Assembly: GCA_030148805.1 (NCBI GenBank)
Contig: JASBSS010000013.1
Location: 62,001-126,000 of the forward strand
Direction of reading: 5' to 3'
Origin: Thiogranum sp.
Lineage (GTDB): Bacteria > Pseudomonadota > Gammaproteobacteria > DSM-19610
Length of the DNA stretch: 64,000 nucleotides
The translations under genes were made by a program, and so were the position numbers. Position 1 is the stretch's first letter. Each line of letters opens with the position of its first letter. The notes under the pieces are model-generated. The model saw only the letters and a list, made by a program, of their open reading frames with translations. It was not told the origin of the DNA and did no database searches. Shown in pieces: positions 39,547 through 47,736 of this stretch.

Positions 39547-40833
39547 ATGCTGTTGACCAGATCCGACTACGCGCAGCCCCTTGGGCTGGCCGGCCTCTAC
39601 CTGTTTGCCTTCAGCGGCGCGCTCAACCAGGGCGGGGTCTACGCTGGGATGGCCTTGATGTTGCTCGGAGCGCTCCTGCGTTGGGACGACGTCTGGACGG
39701 ACGTGCGGCGCCAGCCCGCCCTGGTGCTCTCGCTGGGGCTGACGCTTTACATCCTGGCCCAGGGCGTCATGACCTATCTGAACGTCGACACGCCCGGCGG
39801 CAAGCTTGCGCGCCACGTCTGGGATCTGGTCGCAATCGCCGGTCTGTTTTCGTTGCTGATCGCCTGGTGGCTGGCGGGGGACCCGGCCCGCATCGCCCGG
39901 GTGCTGCAACTGGCCCTGCTGGGGGTTTTTCTCGGGGTCATCAAAGGCGTGGACTGGACGCATTTCTCTGCTTATATCACCCAGCGCCCCCTGTTCGGCA
40001 TGGGCAACGGCGCGGGGTTGTACGCGTTGATCGTGATCACGGGCTTGCTGACGCTGCGTTCGACGAGGTTGTTTGAAGACAGCTGGTTTCGTCGCCGGTT
40101 GCCGGCGTTGACGCGCAAACTGATCGTGTTGCTGTTGCTGTTGTTCTTTGCCGCGGTGGTGTTGCTAAGCCAGACGCGCGCGGTCTGGCTGGCCGCCCTG
40201 CTGGTGACGCCGGTGGTGGTGGGGCTGCTGCTGCGCTCTGCCGCCAAGGAACCGCCCAGGAGAGGGATCGCCGGCTTCGAGGCTTCGATGCTGGGGCTCA
40301 TCGTCCTCGGCCTCATCCTCGGCTTTGGCACCATCGAAAAACGCCTGGACGCCGATCAGAGTGCGTTGAGTCAGATTTTATCTGGCGAATCAGCGCTTTT
40401 GCCCGCCTCCAGCGTCGGGCAGCGCATCTATCTGTGGCGTGACGCGATGCAGCGCATCGAGGCCAAGCCGTTGCTGGGATGGGGCGCGGGCAGCGCTCCG
40501 GCGCTCATCCGGGCCGCCGAGATTCCCGGCGGGCTACGCCACTATCATAATCTTTATCTCCAGTTGGCCGTGGAGCTTGGCGTGGTCGGGCTGGGGGCGT
40601 TCCTGCTGTGGTTCGGGTTGCTCGCGCGCACCGCGCTGGCCGATTGCGCCGGCGAACCGTTGGGTCCTGGTTACCGCCGTTTCTTATTGGCGGCCCTGGC
40701 GATTTTTCTGGTGGTCTCTTTTTTCCAGATACGCCACGACGACGAGCGCGGGCAGTCCCTGTTGCTCCTCCTGGGGGCGCTGGCCCTGACCTGCCGCCTG
40801 CGGTTTGCGACGCGCAAAGCGCGGAAGGACTAG
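39547..40833 (+). CDS. O-antigen ligase / Wzy-like polymerase family protein
   Basis: A 428-residue integral membrane protein with about ten to twelve hydrophobic helices. The periplasmic loop contains LRHYHNLYLQLAVELGVVGL, the conserved histidine segment of WaaL ligases and related polymerases. It also has SQTRAVWLAALL, with the arginine often needed for undecaprenyl-PP substrates. WaaL attaches polymer to lipid A core; here an acceptor other than lipid A is possible given the surrounding genes. ATG 39547 (MLLTRSDYAQPLG) is chosen over an earlier frame start. Confidence 0.78.
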   Translation: MLLTRSDYAQPLGLAGLYLFAFSGALNQGGVYAGMALMLLGALLRWDDVWTDVRRQPALVLSLGLTLYILAQGVMTYLNVDTPGGKLARHVWDLVAIAGLFSLLIAWWLAGDPARIARVLQLALLGVFLGVIKGVDWTHFSAYITQRPLFGMGNGAGLYALIVITGLLTLRSTRLFEDSWFRRRLPALTRKLIVLLLLLFFAAVVLLSQTRAVWLAALLVTPVVVGLLLRSAAKEPPRRGIAGFEASMLGLIVLGLILGFGTIEKRLDADQSALSQILSGESALLPASSVGQRIYLWRDAMQRIEAKPLLGWGAGSAPALIRAAEIPGGLRHYHNLYLQLAVELGVVGLGAFLLWFGLLARTALADCAGEPLGPGYRRFLLAALAIFLVVSFFQIRHDDERGQSLLLLLGALALTCRLRFATRKARKD

Positions 40834-40867
40834 TACGCGGGGTTGGCGGCTATGGATGTTTCGGGCG

Positions 40868-41779
40868 TCAATCCGGGGGAGAGCGGTAGTTGAATTGCGG
40901 GTCGAGCCGTTCCTCGACCAGGCGGTCGATGGTCTCGATCTGCCGCTCATCGAAGTAATCCCGATAGCCGCCCACTTTCGCTCGCCTTGCCTTGAACGAA
41001 TCCGGATTGTTGACGTCCGCCGCCGCCAGGCGACTGTCGCTGTTCTCGCCGTTCATTTCGCGTTGTTTCATTTTCTCGAACTCGGTGTAGGCGACCACTT
41101 CACCGACCTCCTCGGCGGCCGGCTTCTCGCCGAGCGTGCCTAGCAGCCGCTCCAGATACGTTGCCGTGTCCGCGCGCAGGTCTTCGTAGCGATACAAGGC
41201 CAGATGAGGGATCCGCGCTGCCTGTTGCTGCCATCGGTTCATGAACGCGATGATGGCGGGCAGGCCGGAATCCGGGTGCAGGACGAACTCATACATCGAA
41301 ATGTCCGCGCCGTCGGGCGGCATGTTGTCCAGCATCTTGTTGTGGGGTTTGACCCTGTGCAGCCAGTGGAAATACAGGGAAACGGCCACGTCGCGCGGGT
41401 CCCTGACCAGCAAAATCACCGGCTTGTCGTGAAACAAGGCGGGTTCAGGACCTTCGAGCCCGGTGTAGTGACGCAGATACCGGTCGTGGGTGAACAGGAT
41501 CACCGGCACTTGCGCGCGCAGCCGGTGGAAATTGTCGTAGTTCAACAGGCGGTTTTCGGGCAGGCCATAGCGGCGCTGATAGAAACGCGACAGCATCACG
41601 CGCAGCCAGGTACGGCCGCACTTTTCGTAGGAGACCACCACCGCGTCGGCTTTGCCGAGTCGATAGCATTCCTCGCGGCCACGCAGCCAGCGCTCGATGC
41701 CGATCTTCGACTCCTTGGGCAAGGGGGTGAAGTGCAGCGCTTTTTTGCGGATAAATTTTGGCAGGGCTACTGGCAGCAC
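40868..41779 (-). CDS. PAPS-dependent sulfotransferase
   Basis: A protein of about 303 residues from a probable GTG start at 41779; the frame stays open to 42016, so the start is uncertain. The PAPS 5'-phosphosulfate loop is in VVSYEKCGRTWLRVML and the 3'-phosphate motif in LLVRDPRDVAVSLYFHW, the two signatures of the Sulfotransfer_1 family. YRYEDLRAD is also typical. It would move sulfate from PAPS to a hydroxyl of a sugar or lipid. No PAPS-making genes are next to it. Its place beside glycosyltransferase and methyltransferase genes suggests sulfation of the lipid or glycan made here. Confidence 0.8.
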   Translation of the reverse strand: MLPVALPKFIRKKALHFTPLPKESKIGIERWLRGREECYRLGKADAVVVSYEKCGRTWLRVMLSRFYQRRYGLPENRLLNYDNFHRLRAQVPVILFTHDRYLRHYTGLEGPEPALFHDKPVILLVRDPRDVAVSLYFHWLHRVKPHNKMLDNMPPDGADISMYEFVLHPDSGLPAIIAFMNRWQQQAARIPHLALYRYEDLRADTATYLERLLGTLGEKPAAEEVGEVVAYTEFEKMKQREMNGENSDSRLAAADVNNPDSFKARRAKVGGYRDYFDERQIETIDRLVEERLDPQFNYRSPPD

Positions 41780-42114
41780 AGGGTCATCACCAAGTTTCGA
41801 GTTGTTTTCCCGTCGGGTGGTTCTTCCCTCGTCCCGCCATCCGTCCGCAGGGGGTCGAACTCCGGAAGGCGGATTATACAGAATCGCCAGGGCCGTCGGC
41901 ATTGATCTGGGTCTATTTGAGTTCGCGCGCACGCCGGTGGCATCCCGTCCCCCGGGGCTTGCGCTGGATTCTCGATGAACAGGTGGGGTATGCTTGGCGG
42001 GGTTAGCGCGTGACACTGAAAGCGGCGATCGGGGTTCGGTAGCCCACGCCCGTAGCCCAATCCAAGCTTCCCTGGCTGACCCACGTCCCGCCCGCGACGC
42101 GATAAGAGGATCGC
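41780..42114. other. Divergent region between the sulfotransferase and methyltransferase genes
   Basis: If the sulfotransferase starts at 41779, these 335 bases hold its leader and promoter. A TATAAT hexamer on the minus strand at 41873-41878, without a good -35, would give a leader of about 87 bases. The right end has AGAGGA before the methyltransferase ATG. Nothing else recognised. Confidence 0.35.
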
Positions 42115-42786
42115 ATGTACAATCGAAGCAATCCCAGTCCCGATTTTCTCGACATGGTGCAGATGTACGAAACCCTGCACGTGGAAGGCGAGCACTCCGC
42201 GGGCAAGTCGGGCGAAGAGACCTTTCCCGGCAAAATGCTGATCAAGCATGCTCCCGGCATCAAGGACATGATCGATCGCATCGGCGCCGATTCCATTCTC
42301 GATTATGGCGCCGGGAAGGGGCAGGGCTATCTGCAGAAGAATCTCCAGCTCACGCGGGAGCTCAAGGTCGAGAGCATTCAGGGATACTGGGGGGTGCGCG
42401 AGATCCGTTGTTATGACCCGGGTTACGCGCCGTTCAGCGAGCTGCCAAGTGGTCAGTTCGACGGCGTGATCTGTACCGATGTACTCGAGCACATCACCGA
42501 GCCGGACGTTCCCTGGGTGATAGAGGAGATGTTTGCTTACGCGCGCCGGTTCGTCTATGCCAACGTGGCCTGTTTCCCCGCCGTCAAGCTGCTCCCCAAC
42601 GGGCAAAATGCGCATTGCACCCTGCATCCGCCGGAATGGTGGGCTGGGGTGGTCCACGCCGTGGCGATGCGTTATCCCCGGATTTCCTATCGCCTGGTGA
42701 TGACCACCAAAACCGGTCGGCGGAAGAAATTCGGTTTTGCCAAGAATCGCAAGTCGGTTCATCACACCGTCGAGCGTCTGGTTTGA
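42115..42786 (+). CDS. Class I SAM-dependent methyltransferase-like protein
   Basis: A 223-residue protein with the Rossmann methyltransferase core: SILDYGAGKGQG as motif I (about residues 60-71), FDGVICTDVLEHI as the motif after strand 4, and a mixed C-terminal half with FGFAKNRKS. AGAGGA precedes the ATG. The acceptor is unknown; sugar O-methylation or lipid head-group modification would fit the neighbourhood. It converges on the third ELM1-family gene. Confidence 0.7.
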   Translation: MYNRSNPSPDFLDMVQMYETLHVEGEHSAGKSGEETFPGKMLIKHAPGIKDMIDRIGADSILDYGAGKGQGYLQKNLQLTRELKVESIQGYWGVREIRCYDPGYAPFSELPSGQFDGVICTDVLEHITEPDVPWVIEEMFAYARRFVYANVACFPAVKLLPNGQNAHCTLHPPEWWAGVVHAVAMRYPRISYRLVMTTKTGRRKKFGFAKNRKSVHHTVERLV

Positions 42787-42804
42787 TCCGTCCTCGCGGA
42801 CGAG

Positions 42805-43944
42805 TTATCCGTCCCCCGAATCGGGTCGACGCGACAGCAGGGCGATGATCCGCTCACGGGCGCAAAGCAAGTCGTCGGCCAAGCCCTGCGGTGGAGGCGG
42901 GGCGAAGGTTTCACCGCAGCGTACCGCATAGCCGCCGGCGATCAGTGATTCGTGGATCCGCGCCAGGTCGCGGGAAAACCCGACCACGCCGCTGCGGTAC
43001 AGCCAGCGTCCCAGGCAGCGATACAGCCGGTTGCCCAAGGGGCTATCGGCCGGGGCGTGCAGACGCCGGGTGATCGCCCCCCAGAGGCGGCTGTGCCAGG
43101 GTATGGGTAACGGGAAAATCGCCAACGGCTTGCCGCAGTCGGCGACCTCCAGCATCATCGACACGCTGTCGCCGGTGACGACAAAGTAATCGGCCAGGCG
43201 CAGAAACGCCTGATAGGGATTGTCCCCGGCCCCTGCCTGCCACTGAAACAGGCGCGCGCCGGCCGGTAGTTGGTCGCGCAGCGACGCGACCGTCGCCGGC
43301 GGGGTTCGCCGGCTGGTGGAGAAATACAGCGTGCCCCCGAGCTGCGCCTGAAGCCGGTTGCAACAGTGCAGCAATTCCCGCGTGGCGGCGGCGTCGAAGC
43401 GAAACGGCCGCGTGGGTCCGCCGACCAGCACCACGATCAACGGCCTCGGCAGCGCCTGCAGTCGCCCGCGCCAATGCTCGGCGGCACGCTCGATGGCTTC
43501 CTGGTCGGCGCGCATCAAAGGTAGCGACAATCGCAGCACGTTGGCGAGCTCGGGCAGGCTGTACTGGGGTAGGGTGATCACCAGATCGAAGCGCTCCAGC
43601 CAGCGCCGGGCGCGGCCGATCAATACCAGCCGCGTGCTCGGCGACTGCTGTTTGACCCATAGCGCGGCCATGCTGTGGCGTCGGCCTATGGTAATCACCA
43701 GATCGGGCCAGGGAGCGGCCAGGCGGTCGGAGCGTGCCGGGTCGAGATGCTCGAGGGTGGGGCGAAAGCGCGGTTTGCCGATTTCGTAGGCGGGCAAAGG
43801 ACGCAGACGTTTGATCTGGTAGGGCAGGCCGAGCGAGTCGGCGATGCGGATCGCCTGGGCATTGTCGCCCAGTTTGTCGCCGATGATCAGCCAGATCAGC
43901 GGTGCTTGGTCGGTCGGTAGCGGTGGTTGATTGGTCGCGTCCAT
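42805..43944 (-). CDS. ELM1-family protein 3 (putative GT-B glycosyltransferase-like)
   Basis: A 379-residue third paralogue. Landmarks: IWLIIGDKLGDNAQAIRIADSLG, PDLVITIGRRHSMAALWVK, DLVITLPQYSLPELANVL, VVLVGGPTRPFRFD and VVTGDSVSMMLEVADCGKPLAI. It differs more from the other two than they do from each other, especially after residue 280. It is third in a minus-strand unit behind the lipid kinase and Tam41-like genes, 19 bases downstream of the latter, so it probably acts on the product of those enzymes. Confidence 0.72.
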   Translation of the reverse strand: MDATNQPPLPTDQAPLIWLIIGDKLGDNAQAIRIADSLGLPYQIKRLRPLPAYEIGKPRFRPTLEHLDPARSDRLAAPWPDLVITIGRRHSMAALWVKQQSPSTRLVLIGRARRWLERFDLVITLPQYSLPELANVLRLSLPLMRADQEAIERAAEHWRGRLQALPRPLIVVLVGGPTRPFRFDAAATRELLHCCNRLQAQLGGTLYFSTSRRTPPATVASLRDQLPAGARLFQWQAGAGDNPYQAFLRLADYFVVTGDSVSMMLEVADCGKPLAIFPLPIPWHSRLWGAITRRLHAPADSPLGNRLYRCLGRWLYRSGVVGFSRDLARIHESLIAGGYAVRCGETFAPPPPQGLADDLLCARERIIALLSRRPDSGDG

Positions 43945-43963
43945 GGTCCTCGATTGGCGTCGT

Positions 43964-44917
43964 TCAGCGAAAGATCCCCCGCCGATACAGATCCCAGAAA
44001 AGCCCCCAGATGAAAATCAATGGATAGCGCCGGACCCGCGCCGGCACCTCGATCCGCTGGCCCGAGTGGCGCTCAAGTTTCCACGCGGCATAATCCAGCG
44101 CACCGTCGAAGGTGAACAGTGCTTTCAGCAGGCGTGCCACCGACAGCAGTTTCCCTTGTGCGGTGCGCAATGCCCAGGCGGCGCGACAGCGCCGCCGGCG
44201 GTTTGCCGATACCTGCAAGCGGTAGTAACCCTGCGTGTCGACTTCCAGCGGCAGGCTGAGTGCGGGCTGTACCAGTCGGGTCACGGCCAGATACCATTCG
44301 CGTCCGCTGCGGGCGAGTTCGCTCGCCCGCGCGTCGGACTCCGGACGCAGCTCGGCGCCATAACTCAGGCGCAGCGCCTCGCGCCAGAGTGACTCGATAT
44401 CCCCCTGAACCTTCACGCACGGCAGCGTGCGTTCCAGAAACGTGTGGATGGCCAGTGCCAGGCTGTCGCGGGTCCTCGCGTGCGTCGCGTCATCGCGTGC
44501 CCAGGCGATCGCGGTGGGTTGGCTGAAGCGTCCCCAGAAATAGGAATGGTACCAGCGCCGGGAACAGGCTTTGCGAAGTTGAGCGGCGCTTATTACTGCG
44601 TACTTGCAGCGCAGGGTGCGCCCATCGATGGGGACCTCGGTATAAAACACATTCGGTGGCAGCAGACGATTCCACAGCGCGCGAGATCGCCCCTGATTGA
44701 CACAACGATAATCGTCGACCACCAGATAAAGATCCACCAGGCCGTCAAAGGGGTCGCCGCCGCGCAGGCAGGAGCCGTAGAACAGCATCGCCTGGACACA
44801 TCCGCCGTGGCGCGCGCGCAAGGCGTCGATCAGAAACCGGAGCGCGGGATGCCGTGGCGCGGGTGTCAGCGTCGCCAGAGCGCCGGCCAATGGGTTGGGT
44901 TTCGCTGTCGTTTCCAC
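43964..44917 (-). CDS. Tam41-like nucleotidyltransferase (CpgA-like)
   Basis: A 317-residue protein. LFYGSCLRGGDPFDGLVDLYLV resembles the nucleotidyltransferase signature (GS, then D-x-D-like acidic pair) in the spacing seen in Tam41-type CDP-diacylglycerol synthases, and VVDDY follows as in that family. A later block WREALRLSYGAELRPE may contact lipid or phosphate. From memory, the Caulobacter ceramide-phosphoglycerate genes cpgA-cpgB also pair a nucleotidyltransferase with a lipid kinase. The gene sits five bases after the lipid-kinase stop. The reaction is inferred: activation of a phospholipid, phosphoceramide or polyol by CTP. Confidence 0.6.
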   Translation of the reverse strand: METTAKPNPLAGALATLTPAPRHPALRFLIDALRARHGGCVQAMLFYGSCLRGGDPFDGLVDLYLVVDDYRCVNQGRSRALWNRLLPPNVFYTEVPIDGRTLRCKYAVISAAQLRKACSRRWYHSYFWGRFSQPTAIAWARDDATHARTRDSLALAIHTFLERTLPCVKVQGDIESLWREALRLSYGAELRPESDARASELARSGREWYLAVTRLVQPALSLPLEVDTQGYYRLQVSANRRRRCRAAWALRTAQGKLLSVARLLKALFTFDGALDYAAWKLERHSGQRIEVPARVRRYPLIFIWGLFWDLYRRGIFR

Positions 44918-44922
44918 GTTCC

Positions 44923-46005
44923 TTAGCGAGTGATGCGGATGAACTCGATCGTTCCGCCGTTGCCGATAATCAGCGGTCCCTGCTCACGGCTGGCCTGGTG
45001 CATTTCGCCGTCAAGGGTAAACATGGCGTCCAGCCAAAGGCGGATCTCCCCGGCATTATGACTGAAATAGCCGTTCTGCGCGCTGACGTGGCGATTGGGC
45101 CTGCCGCGCAGCAGCCCGGGGAAGGCACGCAGGACGCGCCGGGCCGGGTGCTCCATCCAGGTGCAGTGGACCGGGTGGGGTTCGCTGCCCCAAAAGGGGC
45201 GCAAGCCGAGAAACAACCGTTGCAGGGAGGTGATCAGCAACTGTATCACCGGCCGCGCCGGTCCCAGGTCGCGCCCATCGAGCGCAATTCCGGTCGCCGT
45301 CGGCGCGGCAAAACGGGTGTCCTGGCGGATAATGCCCCACAAGGTGCGCAACACGACCAGTCCGGGCGCCAGTTCGTCGCGTATTCCCAGGGTATGGATG
45401 TTCTGATGGCAGTACTCGATCCCGTTGACGATGGTTCCGGTGCCAAAGAACATGCCGTATCTGGGCGGTTCGCCCACCGCGCCGGTCACCCGAAGTATCG
45501 CCCGTTGCACGCGTTCGCAACCGGTGTCGTCGCCGTCTGCCCAGCGACACAGGCGGCGTACGCAATCGATCAGCGGCCCGCGCAGGCCGGCGTCGGCGGC
45601 GTTCATGTTCGTGGTGCCGCCCGGTAACAATACGATTGCTGGGGTTTGGGGGAAGGGCAGCTGGGAGAGCAGGGCGCTCAGCACGTGCGCCCCGGTACCG
45701 TCGCCGCCGTTGATCGCCAGCGTATTCACCCCAAGCCGGGCGAAAGTCTCCAGGATGTCGGCGATGGCGTCGCTGTTGGCGGTGACGCGATGGTGGATGC
45801 GCGGATGATTTGCGACAATGGTTTCCACTTCGTGCAGGCGGGTGCGATTGCGGCGGCTGTTGGGGTTGCTGATCAGGCCCACGATGCGGGGGCCGGGATC
45901 GGGTTGTGAAACTTTTGGATTCAAGGCGTAAGCGACTGGTGTATGGCGAGTGCCGGCATCGTAATGCAAGCGGCCGGTTTCAACAAATAATGGCGGGACA
46001 GACAT
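44923..46005 (-). CDS. Diacylglycerol-kinase-family lipid kinase (ceramide-kinase candidate)
   Basis: A 360-residue DAGK-catalytic-domain kinase. VGLISNPNSRRNR starts the domain near 42 and GGDGT at 100-104 is the ATP-binding motif; LLPGGTTNMNA follows. Such kinases phosphorylate diacylglycerol, sphingosine or ceramide. Because it is in the same locus as serine palmitoyltransferase and next to a CpgA-like gene, a ceramide kinase like Caulobacter CpgB is the best guess. It lacks a clear ribosome site, and its ATG shares the four bases CATG with the divergent metallophosphoesterase start; a TTG 27 codons in is an alternative start. Confidence 0.75.
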   Translation of the reverse strand: MSVPPLFVETGRLHYDAGTRHTPVAYALNPKVSQPDPGPRIVGLISNPNSRRNRTRLHEVETIVANHPRIHHRVTANSDAIADILETFARLGVNTLAINGGDGTGAHVLSALLSQLPFPQTPAIVLLPGGTTNMNAADAGLRGPLIDCVRRLCRWADGDDTGCERVQRAILRVTGAVGEPPRYGMFFGTGTIVNGIEYCHQNIHTLGIRDELAPGLVVLRTLWGIIRQDTRFAAPTATGIALDGRDLGPARPVIQLLITSLQRLFLGLRPFWGSEPHPVHCTWMEHPARRVLRAFPGLLRGRPNRHVSAQNGYFSHNAGEIRLWLDAMFTLDGEMHQASREQGPLIIGNGGTIEFIRITR

Positions 46006-46966
46006 GAATAGGTGGGAAAAGTCGGCGGCCGAGGGACTGTGCGTCGCGCATTTGTCCGATCCTCACCTGACCTCGCTGCACCAGGCCCGCTGGTGGCAGC
46101 TGCTAAACAAGCGCTGGTTGGGGTATCGCTCCTGGTGTCGCAAGCGCCGCGATCTGCATCGGGCCGAGATCCTCGACGCGCTGTTGCAGGATCTGCGCAA
46201 CACCTGCCCCGAGCACGTGGTGATCACCGGTGATCTGACCCACATCGCGCTTCCCGACGAGTTCCGTCAGGCGCGCCAGTGGTTGGACCGCCTCGGTAGT
46301 GGCGATACCGTCACGGTGATACCCGGCAATCATGATGCCTATGTGCGCACGGCGTGGCGCAAGAGTTGGGCGCACTGGCTGCCCTATATGCAATCCGACC
46401 CCGCCTGGCGTTCGCCGGGCCGCGGCCGCAAGCTGTTCCCCAGCTTGCGGATACGCAACGGGGTGGCGCTGATTGGCCTGTCCAGCGCGGTGCCGACCGC
46501 GCCCCTGGTGGCCAATGGTCGCCTGGGAGCGCGTCAGCGCCGGCGGCTGGCCGAGATTCTCAGACAAACCGGCGAGCGCGGGCTGTTTCGCCTGGTGTTT
46601 CTGCACCATCCCCCCCGTGCGCAGGACGAGAACTGGCGCCGGCGCCTGACCGACGGGCGCGCCTTGTGCGACATACTCTGTCGCGAGGGCGCCGAGCTGG
46701 TGCTGCACGGCCACGGGCACATCAACGCCCGTACCGCCATCGAGTGCGCCGCGGGCGAGATTCCGGTCTACGGCATTCCTTCGGCTTCGGAGATCGGGCA
46801 TAAACCGGGTCGTAGCGCCCAGTACTATATGTACCGTCTGCTGCGCGCCGGCGGCCATTGGCAGGTGCGGGTCGAGGTGCGCGGTTGGCAGGCCGACTCC
46901 GGTGGGTTCGAGCCGGTCGAGGAGCATCAGTTTCGGGTGCCGGCGATGCCCTCCACCAGTTGCTGA
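46004..46966 (+). CDS. Calcineurin-like metallophosphoesterase
   Basis: A 320-residue cytoplasmic dinuclear-metal phosphoesterase. Motifs in order: HLSDPHL, VITGDLTH, IPGNHDAY, FLHHPPR and HGHGHIN. It resembles the Icc/cAMP-phosphodiesterase branch, whose members also include UDP-diacylglucosamine pyrophosphatase (LpxH)-like and nucleotide-lipid hydrolases. Beside a lipid kinase and a nucleotidyltransferase it may cleave a nucleotide-activated or phosphorylated lipid intermediate. It shares its start position with the lipid kinase on the other strand and overlaps the next convergent gene by 40 bases. Confidence 0.82.
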   Translation: MNRWEKSAAEGLCVAHLSDPHLTSLHQARWWQLLNKRWLGYRSWCRKRRDLHRAEILDALLQDLRNTCPEHVVITGDLTHIALPDEFRQARQWLDRLGSGDTVTVIPGNHDAYVRTAWRKSWAHWLPYMQSDPAWRSPGRGRKLFPSLRIRNGVALIGLSSAVPTAPLVANGRLGARQRRRLAEILRQTGERGLFRLVFLHHPPRAQDENWRRRLTDGRALCDILCREGAELVLHGHGHINARTAIECAAGEIPVYGIPSASEIGHKPGRSAQYYMYRLLRAGGHWQVRVEVRGWQADSGGFEPVEEHQFRVPAMPSTSC

Positions 46967-47724
46967 TCGGCCATCGAATCGACGTCGATCGCCGCCTCGG
47001 CGTAGGGCAGATGGATCGGCGCGATGGACACCTCCAGGCGGCGCGAGAGCTGGCCGAGGGCCTGAGCCAGGGTCATCCAGCCCAGCAAATAGCGCAACAC
47101 CGACCACCAGCCGAGTTGGCGGATGACGCGCAGCGGATTTTTGCGCTGTTGTTCGACGTGTCGCCAGGCGGCCGCCACCCGGTGCGAAGCCGGGGTCATG
47201 AAACTGAACAGATTGCAACCGCAGAAACCGCCGTCGCGGAAGCGCGTGACCGTTTTCTTCGCCGCCGGAAAACGTGAACGGATGCCGGCATAGTCGGTCA
47301 GCCCCACGCCGACATCGGCGCCGCTTTCGAGCGAGCGCTGCAGGAACTCGTCGACGATCTCCGCGCGCAGCAACGGGTGATCGGCGGTGGTGACCAGCAC
47401 CGCACTGCCGGCGGGCAGGGACTGCAGCGCGCTATAGGCGCTGGCGCTGGGGCTTGCGCACGGCTCGACCCAGCGAATGACGCCCCGGGCCAAGGCGTCG
47501 GCCAGAAACTCGCTGCCTTCCAGTTGTGCCTCGCGCCGACCCGAGATGACAATGGCCTCGACGTGGCGACTGGCGCTCAAGGCCTTGACCACCAGGTCCA
47601 GCATCGGCGTGCCATCGATTCTCACCATCGCTTTGCAACAGACACCGGCCGCGGCGGCCAGCGGATCGCGCCCGTGACGATCGGCAGCCAGGACGACGGC
47701 GGTGAACGCTGCGGTTTCCTTCAT
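46927..47724 (-). CDS. MobA-like nucleotidyltransferase with altered signature
   Basis: A 265-residue protein with the GT-A/NTP-transferase fold. The N-terminal loop reads VVLAADRHGRDPL and then KAMVRIDGTPML, where MobA- or IspD-type enzymes have LAGGxSxRMG and a lysine; the glycine pair is missing, so the nucleotide loop is unusual. DHPLLR in the segment VTTADHPLL fits the metal-binding acidic position. It is downstream of the ceramide-synthase-like gene by 12 bases in the same direction, and its 3' end overlaps the phosphoesterase gene by 40 bases. It may make a nucleotide-activated polyol or phosphate head group. Confidence 0.65.
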   Translation of the reverse strand: MKETAAFTAVVLAADRHGRDPLAAAAGVCCKAMVRIDGTPMLDLVVKALSASRHVEAIVISGRREAQLEGSEFLADALARGVIRWVEPCASPSASAYSALQSLPAGSAVLVTTADHPLLRAEIVDEFLQRSLESGADVGVGLTDYAGIRSRFPAAKKTVTRFRDGGFCGCNLFSFMTPASHRVAAAWRHVEQQRKNPLRVIRQLGWWSVLRYLLGWMTLAQALGQLSRRLEVSIAPIHLPYAEAAIDVDSMADQQLVEGIAGTRN

Positions 47725-47736
47725 GCGGCTGGCGGG

